Positions 1 through 7,508 are shown, counted from the first letter of the stretch. The stretch: DNA of 43,333 nt from Dehalococcoidia bacterium (GCA_022826585.1 JAJDUR010000116.1:1-43333); one strand, 5' to 3'. Translations and numbers: made by a program. The notes: generated by a model from the sequence alone, not told the origin.

Positions 1-115
1 GGAGGAGGGGCGCATCGGCGAAGCGGCCCGTGACCTTGCCGCCGTTGGCGCGGAACTGCTCGATGAGGTGGTTGTTGTAGGAGATCATCTGGGCGATCGG
101 GTCTTCGGATGTCAT
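1..115 (-). CDS. F420-type (DDN family) nitroreductase, N-terminal fragment
   Basis: Only the first 38 codons are present; the gene runs off the left edge. It starts at an ATG (codon 115-113) preceded by a GGAGG site. The visible residues include IEQFRANGGKVTGRFADAPLL, which closely parallels IEEFRANDGKVSGMFANEPLLL of the next gene on the same strand (371-850). The two are therefore tandem paralogues. Family knowledge: DDN-type proteins bind deazaflavin F420 and reduce nitro or enone compounds. The fragment shows the N-terminal helix but not the cofactor-binding core, so the family call rests on similarity to its neighbour. Confidence 0.75.
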   Translation of the reverse strand, partial: MTSEDPIAQMISYNNHLIEQFRANGGKVTGRFADAPLL

Positions 116-142
116 GGGCGCCTCCGGGATGTGCGTCCGCAG

Positions 143-148
143 AGTCTA
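143..148 (-). promoter_or_regulatory. -10 hexamer TAGACT upstream of the partial nitroreductase gene
   Basis: TAGACT on the minus strand lies 27 nt before the start codon, and a GGAGG ribosome site sits in between. The same CCGCTAGACT-like context recurs before the downstream paralogue (881-886). The promoter may therefore have been duplicated with the gene. I see no clear -35 element. Confidence 0.4.
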
Positions 149-207
149 GCGGTCGACGTTTGCTAACGCTGGGCCGGAAGACTGTACCGAAGGCGGGGGA
201 GGAATGC

Positions 208-387
208 GTGAACACGGTGATGGAACGAGAGACGGCATCGGCTCCTGATGGGCGGGGGGACCCAAAGGCGGTCGTCGAGCGCTGCGAGCACGGGCGCGAG
301 TGGGTGGTGGAGCTGGCGACGGGGCGTATCCACAAGAAGCCCTGCCCCCAGTGCGCTCGTTTCGCGCCGCCTACGGGCGGGGGATGA
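208..387 (+). CDS. small hypothetical protein with Cys/His zinc-knuckle pattern
   Basis: This 59-codon reading frame starts at a GTG preceded by GGGGGAGGAATGC, a strong ribosome site. An in-frame ATG lies at 220. The product contains CEHGREW, then HKKPCPQC about 15 residues later. This C-x-H ... H-x3-C-x2-C spacing could bind one zinc ion. It sits between two tandem nitroreductase genes of opposite strand, and its 3' end overlaps the end of the second by 17 bp. I do not recognise a family. The good start context favours a real gene, but the frame is short and the region is G+C rich, where chance frames are common. Confidence 0.4.
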   Translation: MNTVMERETASAPDGRGDPKAVVERCEHGREWVVELATGRIHKKPCPQCARFAPPTGGG

Positions 388-850
388 CGACGACGGGAAT
401 CTCGCGGGTGGTCATCGCCTGGTACTCGGCGAAGCGCGGTATCTTGGCGGCGTGCTGGTCGTAGATGCGCTTGCGCTCCTCACCCCCGGGGATGAGGGCG
501 GTCGCGGTGAACGTCTCGCCGGGGAGCTCGATCGTGACCTCGGGGTTGGCGCGGATGTTGAGGAACCAGGCGGGATGCTTCGGGGCGCCGCCGAAGGAGG
601 CGATGATGACGACGCGGTCGCCGTCGAGGGTGTGCACGAGGGGGTTGGTGCGCCTCTCGCCGCTCTTCGCGCCGGTGGTGGTGAGGAGGAGGAGGGGCTC
701 GTTGGCGAACATGCCCGACACCTTCCCGTCGTTGGCGCGGAACTCCTCGATGACGTTGCGGTTGAGCGCCAGCATGTCCTCGAGGGACACCGGGGCAGCG
801 GCGTTCCTGGCGCGCATCTCGTCGAGGGTCGGCTCTGAGTCTGACGACAC
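371..850 (-). CDS. F420-type nitroreductase family deazaflavin-dependent oxidoreductase
   Basis: This 159-residue protein has the length of the DDN (deazaflavin-dependent nitroreductase) family. Diagnostic stretches are TTTGAKSGERRTNPL (about 57-71) and ASFGGAPKHPAWFLNI (about 84-99). These form the split-barrel flavin/F420 phosphate-binding site, followed by NPEV...IELPGE. Members use reduced F420 to reduce nitroaromatics, quinones or enones, so the host probably makes F420. The start is a GTG (codon 850-848) with AAGGAG just upstream. A paralogue lies immediately downstream on the same strand at the window edge. The physiological substrate cannot be told from sequence; fatty-acid or quinone reduction and detoxification are all plausible. 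Confidence 0.88.
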   Translation of the reverse strand: MSSDSEPTLDEMRARNAAAPVSLEDMLALNRNVIEEFRANDGKVSGMFANEPLLLLTTTGAKSGERRTNPLVHTLDGDRVVIIASFGGAPKHPAWFLNIRANPEVTIELPGETFTATALIPGGEERKRIYDQHAAKIPRFAEYQAMTTREIPVVVIPRP

Positions 851-880
851 GGGTGGCTCCTTCTGCGGGCAGGTCCCGCG

Positions 881-886
881 AGTCTA
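881..886 (-). promoter_or_regulatory. -10 hexamer TAGACT for the nitroreductase gene
   Basis: TAGACT on the minus strand lies 30 nt upstream of the GTG start at 850, with an AAGGAG ribosome site between. It matches the hexamer in front of the tandem paralogue at 143-148. No convincing -35 was found. Confidence 0.4.
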
Positions 887-901
887 GCGGAGGGCGCCGA
901 C

Positions 902-1900
902 TCAGCCGATGCGGAGGACCGCGGCGCCACCGACCCGACCGGCGGAGAGGTCGGCGAGGGCCTGGTTGGCGGCTTCCAGGGGGTAGCTATCGGTCTCGGT
1001 GCGGATGGGGATCCCGGCGGCGAGGGCGAGGAACTCGCGCGCGTCCCGGCGGGTGAAGTTGGCGACGCTGCGGAGGCTGCGTTCCCACCAGAGGTGCTCG
1101 TAGGGGAACTCGGGGATGCGGTCGAGATGGATGGCGTTGACGGCGACCGTGCCCCCGCGGTCGACGGCCTTGAGGGCGGCGACGACGACCTCGCCGGCGG
1201 GGGCGAACGTGACGGCGGCGTCGAGGGGCGCGGGCGGAGGGTCGTGCGTCCCGCCGGCCCAGGCGGCGCCGAGGTCTCGGGCGCGCTGCCGGTCACGCTC
1301 GGAGCGGGTGGCGACGAAGACCTCGCAGCCCCAGTGCGTCGCGACCTGGAGGGCGAGGCGGGCGGAGGCGCCGAAGCCGTAGAGGCCGAGGCGCCCGCCG
1401 GACTGGATGCCGGAGAGGCGCAGGGCGCGGTAGCCGATGATGCCGCCGCAGAGGAGGGGCGCCGCCTCGACGGGGTCGAGGCCCTCAGGGAGGGGGTGGG
1501 CGAAGGCGGCGCGGACGGTGACGCGCTCGGCGTAGCCGCCGTCGCGGTCCCAGCCCGTGAATTGCGCCGACTCGCAGAGGTTCTCGCGGCCGGCGTCGCA
1601 ACGGGGACAGGCTTCGCAGGCCCCCGCGAGCCAGGCGACCCCCGCGCGGTCGCCGGGGTTCCAGCCCTCGACGCCGTCGCCCAGTGCTTCGACGGTCCCG
1701 ACGGCCTGGTGGCCGGGGACGACGGGGAGGCGGCGGGCCTCGATATCGCCCTCGCAGATCTGGAGATCGGTGCGGCAGACGGCGCAGGCCTCGACGCGCA
1801 GCAGCAGCTCACCGGGCGCGGGAACGGGGTCGGGGCGCGCGGTGAGGGCGAGGGGACCGTCGCCGGCGGGGGCGGGGCGTTCGAGCAGGGCGGCGCGCAT
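902..1900 (-). CDS. zinc-dependent alcohol dehydrogenase (MDR superfamily)
   Basis: This 332-residue medium-chain dehydrogenase has both zinc sites. Catalytic ligands are C42 and H64 (in GHQ rather than the usual GHE), with C151 in LLCGGIIGY as the probable third ligand. The structural zinc cysteines are C95, C98, C101 and C109. The nucleotide-binding turn is GLYGFGASA (about 172-180). The overall pattern resembles the AdhA-like group that oxidises primary alcohols or reduces aldehydes with NAD(P)H. It lies 9 nt downstream of the Mug glycosylase stop. It probably has its own start signal, a TAGGAT hexamer that begins with that stop codon, 6 nt before the ATG. The substrate is not predictable. 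Confidence 0.9.
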   Translation of the reverse strand: MRAALLERPAPAGDGPLALTARPDPVPAPGELLLRVEACAVCRTDLQICEGDIEARRLPVVPGHQAVGTVEALGDGVEGWNPGDRAGVAWLAGACEACPRCDAGRENLCESAQFTGWDRDGGYAERVTVRAAFAHPLPEGLDPVEAAPLLCGGIIGYRALRLSGIQSGGRLGLYGFGASARLALQVATHWGCEVFVATRSERDRQRARDLGAAWAGGTHDPPPAPLDAAVTFAPAGEVVVAALKAVDRGGTVAVNAIHLDRIPEFPYEHLWWERSLRSVANFTRRDAREFLALAAGIPIRTETDSYPLEAANQALADLSAGRVGGAAVLRIG

Positions 1901-1906
1901 GGCGCG

Positions 1907-1912
1907 ATCCTA
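1907..1912 (-). promoter_or_regulatory. leaderless-type -10 (TAGGAT) for the alcohol dehydrogenase
   Basis: TAGGAT on the minus strand ends 6 nt before the ATG at 1900, and no Shine-Dalgarno sequence fits between. Its TAG is the stop codon of the upstream mug gene, so some chance resemblance is possible. Confidence 0.4.
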
Positions 1913-2476
1913 CGAGCGCGGCGACGGGGGCGGGGGACCGAGAAGCGCCGCCAGCTCCCGCAGGAGGGCGAGCCGCTCGCCGTGCCAGCGGCTGGCGAGA
2001 CCGCTGGAGGATGGGACGACGTAGGGGATCGTCCGGCCGATGCGTTCGGGCTGGACGCCGTCGGGGCGGCGGGTGAAGGCGGCGCGGGGGAGGCCGAGGG
2101 CGTGGCGGGCGAAGTGGACGTAGATGCCGCGCCCGCTGAAGACGGCGTAGGCGGGCTGGTTCGCCTCGAGCTGGCCGAGGAGGCGTTTCGCGCCCTCGGC
2201 GATTTCCTCCGGTGTGAGCTCGTCGGCGCGGACGGTGGGGCGGGGGCAGAGGTCGACGAAGCCGATGCCGGCTTCGTCCATGAGGGAGGCGTCGTCCTCG
2301 GGGCCGGCGCGGCGGCCGAGGAGGCCGCTCTCGTTGAGCTGCTTCCAGAAGACGTTGGCGCGGCGGGCGTAGTAATGGCCGGCCTCGGCGGAGTAGACGG
2401 CGGGGTTGTAGCCGATGAAGACGATGCGGAGGCCGGGGCGGAGGTAGTGGGGGAGCGTGGCGGGCGGGGTCGTCAA
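1910..2476 (-). CDS. mug: Mug/TDG-family mismatch-specific uracil-DNA glycosylase
   Basis: This 188-residue protein excises uracil or ethenocytosine opposite guanine in base-excision repair. Motif 1 is GYNPAVYSA (about 22-30), matching the G-x-NP-x3-S active-site loop of Mug. Motif 2 is VVPSSSGLASRW (about 153-164), the loop that inserts into the helix. Between them, YYARRANVFWKQL matches the conserved helix after motif 1. I place the start at a TTG whose last two bases begin the stop of the preceding gene (TTGA overlap). The frame stays open upstream, but that part only shadows the membrane-protein gene and has no family similarity. The overlap implies translational coupling to that gene. 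Confidence 0.85.
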   Translation of the reverse strand: MTTPPATLPHYLRPGLRIVFIGYNPAVYSAEAGHYYARRANVFWKQLNESGLLGRRAGPEDDASLMDEAGIGFVDLCPRPTVRADELTPEEIAEGAKRLLGQLEANQPAYAVFSGRGIYVHFARHALGLPRAAFTRRPDGVQPERIGRTIPYVVPSSSGLASRWHGERLALLRELAALLGPPPPSPRS

Positions 2477-2976
2477 TGGTCCTCTTCCGCGAGGGCGAAG
2501 CGCACCTTCGGGTCGGTCAGGCGGAGGGCGAGGGGCTCGGCGCCGGCCTCGGCTTCCGCAAGGTGAAAGTTGAGCGTGATCCTCGCTTCGAACCCTGCCT
2601 CGATCACACTCGACTCGCGCGGCCAGGGAAGGTTGATGGGATCGCCCTCCGACATCTCCAGCTCGACGGCGTCCGGAGCGAGGGTGGAGGTCTCGGTGGC
2701 TCGCAAGGCGAGCGTGACGGCCACGAGCCGGGGAGGGCCCTCGTCGACCTCCCAGGATTCCACCCAGATGATCAGCCCGTCCTCGCTCCACGACCCGTCG
2801 ACGGGAACGGTGGGCTCGTCGAAGAAGAGGTTGAGGAGGGCGGGGAGGCCAAAGACGCCGAGGGGGATGCCGACGATGACGCCGAGGATGGCGGCGTACC
2901 GGAAGAAGCTGCGACGCTCCTCGCGGACGCTCTGCTCGGCGGCGATGGGGACGCGGCGGCGGGGCGGTTCGGTCAC
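2473..2976 (-). CDS. hypothetical single-pass membrane protein
   Basis: This 167-residue protein begins with a short basic N-terminus (PPRRR, REERR). One transmembrane segment follows at about residues 27-50 (YAAILGVIVGIPLGVFGLPALLNLFF). The rest is an acidic, beta-rich exterior domain of about 115 residues. The charge pattern suggests N-in, C-out. I do not recognise the domain; its alternating strands recall small immunoglobulin-like or DUF4352-type exported domains. It starts at GTG 2976, 6 nt after the upstream methyltransferase-like gene, and its stop overlaps the start of mug. The three genes are therefore probably one transcript. Confidence 0.65.
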   Translation of the reverse strand: MTEPPRRRVPIAAEQSVREERRSFFRYAAILGVIVGIPLGVFGLPALLNLFFDEPTVPVDGSWSEDGLIIWVESWEVDEGPPRLVAVTLALRATETSTLAPDAVELEMSEGDPINLPWPRESSVIEAGFEARITLNFHLAEAEAGAEPLALRLTDPKVRFALAEEDH

Positions 2977-2982
2977 GCGGGG

Positions 2983-3642
2983 CTAGCGGACGCGGGCGGC
3001 GAGGACGACGCCGAAGTCGAGCCCCGTGCTGAGCAGGTAGCGCTCGTCGGTGGCGAGGAAGGAGAGGAAGCGGCGGAGGGCGTCCGCCTCGCGGTCGTCG
3101 GTGGCGCCGGCGAGCGAGCCGGCATTGACGACCGTGAGGGCGCCGCCGATGCGCAGGAGGCGGGTCAGGTCCTCCTCCATGCGCTCGTACTCGCGCCAGC
3201 GGCCGCCGAGGACGATGAGGTCGTAGGGGCCGTTGAGGGCGTGCACGACGGTGGGCGGCTTGCCGGCGTGGACGCGCACGTGCTCGGCGAGGGCGTGGCG
3301 CTCGGCCGCCTGGCGGATGCCGTCGGCGACCCTGGGGCTGCGCTCGACGACCTCGATCTGGCCGGTATGGCCGAAGGCGCCGACCACGTGGAGGGCGCGG
3401 TACGACGCGAGCCCCGCGGCGAGCCGCTGGGCAGCCGCGGCATGCAGGCCATCACCGGCGGGCGGGGGCTCGCCCTCGACGAGGAGGACGTAGCTGGCGC
3501 GGGTGGCGCGGACGAGGGTCGCGATCTGGCGCGCCGTGACGGACGCGTCGAGGGCCATGGCCTCGGGGACGCCATCGAGGACGGAGGCGAAGCGGTCGGC
3601 CTGGGCCTCCAGCAGCTCGCGGGCGAAGTCCTCGGCGGTCAT
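2983..3642 (-). CDS. degenerate class I methyltransferase-like protein
   Basis: This 219-residue protein has the order of strands and helices of YrrM-like O-methyltransferases. ALHVVGAFGHTGQIEVVERSP occupies the motif I/II region (about 90-110), GPYDLIVLGGRW the motif IV region, and LLRIGGALTVVN the motif V/VI region. Motif I lacks the usual glycine-rich E-x-G-x-G-x-G, so SAM binding is doubtful. It may be a catalytically dead homologue or bind another ligand. It heads a three-gene minus-strand set with the membrane protein and mug. The start at ATG 3642 is supported by TACAAT 7 nt upstream. The fold assignment is moderately sure; the function is unknown. Confidence 0.6.
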   Translation of the reverse strand: MTAEDFARELLEAQADRFASVLDGVPEAMALDASVTARQIATLVRATRASYVLLVEGEPPPAGDGLHAAAAQRLAAGLASYRALHVVGAFGHTGQIEVVERSPRVADGIRQAAERHALAEHVRVHAGKPPTVVHALNGPYDLIVLGGRWREYERMEEDLTRLLRIGGALTVVNAGSLAGATDDREADALRRFLSFLATDERYLLSTGLDFGVVLAARVR

Positions 3643-3649
3643 GGGGTCA

Positions 3650-3655
3650 ATTGTA
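3650..3655 (-). promoter_or_regulatory. leaderless-type -10 (TACAAT) for the methyltransferase-like gene
   Basis: TACAAT on the minus strand is followed by 7 nt and then the ATG at 3642. No Shine-Dalgarno sequence fits between. It likely drives the 3642-1910 gene set as a leaderless transcript. Confidence 0.55.
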
Positions 3656-3677
3656 GGAGGTGGGGCGGCCGGCGGGG

Positions 3678-4277
3678 TCAGGCGAGGGCGCGCTCGATGA
3701 GGGCGCGGTCTTCGGGCGCGAGGTCGGAGGCGAGCGCGAGGTCGCGGGCGGCGGGGCTGATCTTGCTCCAGGTCTTCTGGATGACGCCCGCCATGGTCTC
3801 GGGGTCGGTGCGGAGGGCGAGGTCGTGGAGCTGGGTTTCGAGGAAGACGAGGGTGAGGCCGTCCTCGAAGGCCTGGCCCTCGGGATCCTTCTTCGGGGTC
3901 TCCTTGCGGATGAGGCGCTCGGCGCGGGCGATGGTGTCCTCGTCGTAGCCGGCCTCCTCGAGGATGGCGCGGGCGTGGGCGGCGTGGCGGATCTGGAGGT
4001 CGCGGCGCCAGCGGAGGTAGCCGCGGCGGCCGGCGGGGAAGGTGTCGCGGGGGGATTCCCAGCGGCGGATGTGGTGAGCGCGGGCGGCGAGCAGGAGCGC
4101 CTCGCCCGGTTCGTCCAGGAGGCGCTCCATCCAGGCCGTGAGCATGCGCGCGTGCGTGAGCTCCTTGGGCAGGGCGCGACCGTCGACCTCGATGGTCACG
4201 GGGTCGGGGGCGTTGGCCTCATCGATGAGGGCGATGGCGCGCTCGAAGCGGGGTCCGAAGCGATGGGTATCGGGCAC
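3678..4277 (-). CDS. DUF4202 domain-containing protein
   Basis: This 199-residue protein matches DUF4202 along its whole length. It contains FERAIALIDEANAPDP near the N-terminus, AARAHHIRRWESPRDTFP, GYLRWRRDLQIRHAAHA, ILEEAGYDEDTI, DGLTLVFLETQLHDL, and a C-terminal KTWSKISPAARDLAL. The conserved HH and DE-type residues in the helical core suggest a metal-dependent hydrolase of the HD type, but the family has no settled function. I start it at the GTG at 4277, which fits the family N-terminus. An in-frame GTG at 4298 would add seven residues. It is divergent from folC with 39 bp between starts. The stop is 35 bp upstream of the methyltransferase-like gene. Confidence 0.85.
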   Translation of the reverse strand: MPDTHRFGPRFERAIALIDEANAPDPVTIEVDGRALPKELTHARMLTAWMERLLDEPGEALLLAARAHHIRRWESPRDTFPAGRRGYLRWRRDLQIRHAAHARAILEEAGYDEDTIARAERLIRKETPKKDPEGQAFEDGLTLVFLETQLHDLALRTDPETMAGVIQKTWSKISPAARDLALASDLAPEDRALIERALA

Positions 4278-4304
4278 GGCGGCCCCAGCATGGCACACCG
4301 AACC

Positions 4305-4310
4305 TACAAT
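4305..4310 (+). promoter_or_regulatory. leaderless-type -10 (TACAAT) for folC
   Basis: TACAAT is followed by six bases and the folC ATG at 4317, so transcription would begin at or next to the start codon. No ribosome-binding site is present. No -35 match was found 17 bp upstream. Confidence 0.55.
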
Positions 4311-4316
4311 GGCCGC

Positions 4317-5657
4317 ATGAACGTGCGGGAAGCGATCCGGTTCCTCGAGTCGTTCGTGGACATGGAGCGGGATCCGGGCGCCTCGAAGAGTCCGCCCATG
4401 AACCTCGCCTCGATGCGCTCGCTGCTGCGGCGGCTGGGCGATCCGCAGGAGGGGCGGGAGACGGTCCACGTGACCGGCACGAACGGCAAGGGGAGCGTCT
4501 CGGCGATGATCGAGGGCATCCTGCGCGCCGGCGGAGAGCGGACGGCGCTCTTCACGAGCCCGCACCTGCACTCCTACGGGGAGCGCATCCGCATCGACGG
4601 CGAGCCGGTCTCGATGGCGGAGCTGGCGGAAGGCCTGAGCGCGATCAGGCCGGCGGTGGAGGCGGAGCAGGAGTCGGCGGGCGGCCAGGTGAGCACGTTC
4701 GGGGTGCTGGTGGCGCTCTTCCATTGGCTGGCGCGGGAGCGACTGGGCGATGGGGGCTGGCAGGTGGTGGAGGTGGGGCTGGGCGGCTCCTTCGACGCGA
4801 CGAACGTGTACGGCGGCGCGGAGATCGCGGTGATCACGCCGATTGCGCTCGACCACACCGCCATCCTGGGCGACACGACGGTCGCCATCGCGACGGACAA
4901 GGCGGGGATCATCGGGCCGGGTTCGACGTGCGTGCTCGCGCCCCAGCCCGACCCGGCGGTGACGCAGGTGGTGCGGGACCGCTGCCGCGAGGCAGGGGCG
5001 GAGCTGCGGCTGGTGGACGAGGAGTGGAGCACCGACGTGCTGGAGCGGTACGTGTTCGGGCAGTCGTTCCTGCTGCACGGGCGGGACGGCTCGCGGGAGC
5101 TGCGGACGCCGCTGCTGGGGGGCCACCAGGTGGGGAACGCGGCGACGGCGGTGGCGGTGGCGGTGGAGCTGCGCGCGCGGGGAGCGGCCATCGACGAGGA
5201 GGCGATTTCAGGGGGCATCGCGCGGACGCGGGTGCCGGGGCGGCTGGAGGTGATGGGCCAGCGTCCGCTGGTGGTGGCGGACGGGGCGCACAACCCGGCG
5301 GCGGCGGCGGCGCTGGCGGAGGCCCTGCGGGAGTACCTGGAGTGGCGGCGCTGCTTCTTCGTGCTGGGGACGATGGAAGGGAAGGATCTGCGCGGCATCG
5401 CCTACAAGCTGGCGGGGCTGGCGAGCGGCGTCTGGTGCTGCGGGCTCGACTCGCGGCGCGCGCGCGACCCGGCGGAGATGGCCGCGGAGCTGGCGCCGCT
5501 CACGCCGCAGGTGGAGGTGGCGAGGAGCGTGGCGGAGGGGATCGCGCAGGCGAAGCAGCGGGCTGAGGACGCGGACCTGGTCTGCGTGACGGGCTCGCTG
5601 TACGCGGTGGCGGCGGCGCGCTCGGCGTTGCTGGGCGAGAGCGTGACGGGGCGGTAG
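4317..5657 (+). CDS. folC: bifunctional folylpolyglutamate synthase/dihydrofolate synthase
   Basis: This 446-residue Mur-ligase-family enzyme joins glutamate to dihydropteroate or to folates in the cytoplasm, using ATP. The P-loop is GTNGKGS (54-60), followed by LFTSPHLHSYGERIRI, the usual folate-loop segment. EVGLGGSFDATN and ITPIALDHTAILGDT (the Mg and phosphate-binding histidine region) mark the central domain. ADGAHNPAAA is the C-terminal domain signature. Length is normal for FolC. The frame is open far upstream, but family similarity starts at MNVREAIRFLE. A TACAAT box 6 nt before that ATG supports the start. A MetF-like gene follows 50 bp downstream, so the pair covers two steps of folate metabolism. 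Confidence 0.95.
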   Translation: MNVREAIRFLESFVDMERDPGASKSPPMNLASMRSLLRRLGDPQEGRETVHVTGTNGKGSVSAMIEGILRAGGERTALFTSPHLHSYGERIRIDGEPVSMAELAEGLSAIRPAVEAEQESAGGQVSTFGVLVALFHWLARERLGDGGWQVVEVGLGGSFDATNVYGGAEIAVITPIALDHTAILGDTTVAIATDKAGIIGPGSTCVLAPQPDPAVTQVVRDRCREAGAELRLVDEEWSTDVLERYVFGQSFLLHGRDGSRELRTPLLGGHQVGNAATAVAVAVELRARGAAIDEEAISGGIARTRVPGRLEVMGQRPLVVADGAHNPAAAAALAEALREYLEWRRCFFVLGTMEGKDLRGIAYKLAGLASGVWCCGLDSRRARDPAEMAAELAPLTPQVEVARSVAEGIAQAKQRAEDADLVCVTGSLYAVAAARSALLGESVTGR

Positions 5658-5707
5658 GGCGCGGGCGGCGGCTGGACTCGTACGGGGCTTCGGGACAGGC
5701 TTGAGCG

Positions 5708-6547
5708 ATGTCCTTCAAGGAAGCGATGGCCGGGGGCGAGTTCCCCGTCTCGCTCGAGATCACGCCCCCGCGCGCGGCGAAAGCGGCGGTGCTGCTGCGC
5801 CGCGCACGCCTGCTCGAGGCCTGCACGGTGACGGTGAACGTGATCCATCGTCCCGAGCGCCAGTCGAGCCTGGAGGCCGCGCTGGAGCTTCAGCGCGAGG
5901 GGCTTGAGCCGATCTGGCACCTCGCGACGGGGGGGCGGACGATCGAGGACGTCACGGCGGACGTGGCGCGGGCGCACCAGGCGGGCCTCGGGCACGTGCT
6001 CTGCCTTCGCGGCGACCACGTCGCCGATACGCCCGGGACGCGGGTGACGGACGCCATCGCGGTCGTGCGGGAGCGGGCGCCGGGGATGGCCATCGGGGCG
6101 GCGCTGGACCAGTACCGCACGGACGAGCGCAGCGACCGCTTCCTCGCCGGCAAGCTGCGGGCGGGCGCCCGCAGCATCTGGACGCAGCCGGTGTTCGAGC
6201 TCGCGCCGCTGCTGCGGGCGGCGGGCTTCGTGAAGGCGGTCGAGGCGGACGCGCACGTGGTGGCGATGGCGATGCCGCTGCTGACGCCGGAATCGCTGGA
6301 CGCGATCAGCGAGCGGCTCGGCATTCCCGCGCCGGAGGAGCTGCGGCGGCGGATCGAGGCGGGCGAGGAGGAAGCGTGGGGCGCCTTCGAGGAAACGCTG
6401 GCGACGCTGGCGCGAGTCGACCTGGTGGACGCGGTCGCGATCATGACCTACCGCGCGGACCCACCCCCGGGCACGGCCGAGCGCATCGTGGCGGCGCTTC
6501 AGCGGGCGGGCATCACGGAGTCGGCGGGCGCGGCAGCCGATCGGTAG
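5708..6547 (+). CDS. methylenetetrahydrofolate reductase family protein (MetF-like)
   Basis: This 279-residue TIM-barrel protein has the length of bacterial MetF. Recognisable features are VSLEITPPR near the N-terminus (the catalytic-glutamate strand), TVNVIHRPERQSS, LATGGRTIEDV, and HVLCLRGDH (the FAD and folate-binding turn, usually LRGD). AGARSIWTQPVF follows, where the family has a conserved Q. MetF reduces 5,10-methylene-THF to 5-methyl-THF for methionine synthesis or, in some bacteria, the methyl branch of the Wood-Ljungdahl pathway. It follows folC on the same strand. The sequence is divergent from enterobacterial MetF, so I give no symbol. A related role with another pterin remains possible. 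Confidence 0.8.
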   Translation: MSFKEAMAGGEFPVSLEITPPRAAKAAVLLRRARLLEACTVTVNVIHRPERQSSLEAALELQREGLEPIWHLATGGRTIEDVTADVARAHQAGLGHVLCLRGDHVADTPGTRVTDAIAVVRERAPGMAIGAALDQYRTDERSDRFLAGKLRAGARSIWTQPVFELAPLLRAAGFVKAVEADAHVVAMAMPLLTPESLDAISERLGIPAPEELRRRIEAGEEEAWGAFEETLATLARVDLVDAVAIMTYRADPPPGTAERIVAALQRAGITESAGAAADR

Positions 6548-6550
6548 ACT
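6545..6550 (+). promoter_or_regulatory. leaderless-type -10 (TAGACT) for the aldo/keto reductase
   Basis: TAGACT is followed by seven bases and the ATG at 6558. The TAG is the stop codon of the MetF-like gene. No ribosome site fits in the gap. Confidence 0.4.
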
Positions 6551-6557
6551 CGCGCGC

Positions 6558-7508
6558 ATGGAAACACGGACGTTCGGGAAGCTCGGGCCGGTCAGCGCAC
6601 TCACCCTTGGGGGCGGCGGCACCGGCGGGGTCTGGGGCGCGACGACGCGCGAGGAAGCGGTCGAGACGGTTCGCGCGGCGGTCGATGGCGGCATCACCTT
6701 TCTCGATGTCGCGCCCGGCTACGGCAACGGCGAGGCGGAGCGCGTGGTGGGCGAGGCCTACGACGGGCGGCTGCCGGAGGGGGTGCGCATCTCGACGAAG
6801 CACCACCTCGGCAACGTCGCGCCGGGGGAGGTGGCGGGGGCGCTGCGGCAGGCGCTGGCGGCGAGCCTCGACCGGCTGCGGCTGGAGCGCGTGGACCTGT
6901 TCTTCCTGCACGGGATGATCGTCCCGGACGGGTTCGAGGGGCGGGGGACGCCCCGCAGCCTGTTCGTGGAGGCGGCGCGGCCCGCGTTCGAGGCGATGGT
7001 GGCGGACGGCACGATCGGGGCGTGGGGGGTGAGCGGGGTGGGGGCGCCGGGCGCGCTGCTCGAGACGCTCGCGGAGGATCCCGCGCCGGCGGCGATCCAG
7101 TGCGTGGCCAACCTGCTCGATTCGCCCGGCGGGATGCGCGCCTACGACGAGGAGCCGCGGCCGCGCGAGCTGATCGCGGCGGCGAACGCGCGGGGCGTGG
7201 GGGTGATGGGCATCCGCGCGGTCCAGGCAGGTGCGCTCACGGACGCGATCGACCGCGACCTGCCGGCGGAACACCCCGAGGTGGTCGACTTTGAGCGGGC
7301 GGCGCCGTTCCGGGCGCTGGCGGCGGAGGCAGGCGAGTCGCCCGCCTCGCTCGCGCACCGCTACTCGCTCTCGATGGAGGGCATCGCGACGGTGATCCTG
7401 GGCGTGAAGAACCGGGCGGAGCTGACGGAATGCCTGGAGGCGGAGGCGAAGGGGCCGCTCGACGCGGAGCTGATGGCGCGCATCGACGCGTCCGTGGCGG
7501 GGGGCTAG
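6558..7508 (+). CDS. aldo/keto reductase
   Basis: This 316-residue (beta/alpha)8 NAD(P)H-dependent carbonyl reductase has the catalytic tetrad in order. D50 and Y55 lie in FLDVAPGYGNGEAE, the lysine in ISTKHH (about 81), and the histidine in LFFLHG (about 117). The C-terminal ATVILGVKNRAEL is the usual nucleotide phosphate-binding segment (I-x-G-x-K-N). It resembles L-galactose dehydrogenase or Tas/YhdN-like members. The gene starts 10 nt after the MetF-like stop, and a GMC oxidoreductase gene follows 4 nt after its own stop. These genes read as one cluster. The substrate is unknown. Confidence 0.9.
   Translation: METRTFGKLGPVSALTLGGGGTGGVWGATTREEAVETVRAAVDGGITFLDVAPGYGNGEAERVVGEAYDGRLPEGVRISTKHHLGNVAPGEVAGALRQALAASLDRLRLERVDLFFLHGMIVPDGFEGRGTPRSLFVEAARPAFEAMVADGTIGAWGVSGVGAPGALLETLAEDPAPAAIQCVANLLDSPGGMRAYDEEPRPRELIAAANARGVGVMGIRAVQAGALTDAIDRDLPAEHPEVVDFERAAPFRALAAEAGESPASLAHRYSLSMEGIATVILGVKNRAELTECLEAEAKGPLDAELMARIDASVAGG

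Noticed and set aside
2477-2791. N-terminal extension of the mug reading frame by about 105 residues
   Set aside because: The extra part is an arginine-rich off-frame reading of the overlapping membrane-protein gene. Glycosylase homology starts only after the TTG at 2476.
3660-4316. Extension of the folC frame through the DUF4202 gene
   Set aside because: The extension is the antisense shadow of the DUF4202 gene. FolC similarity and the TACAAT box both point to the ATG at 4317.
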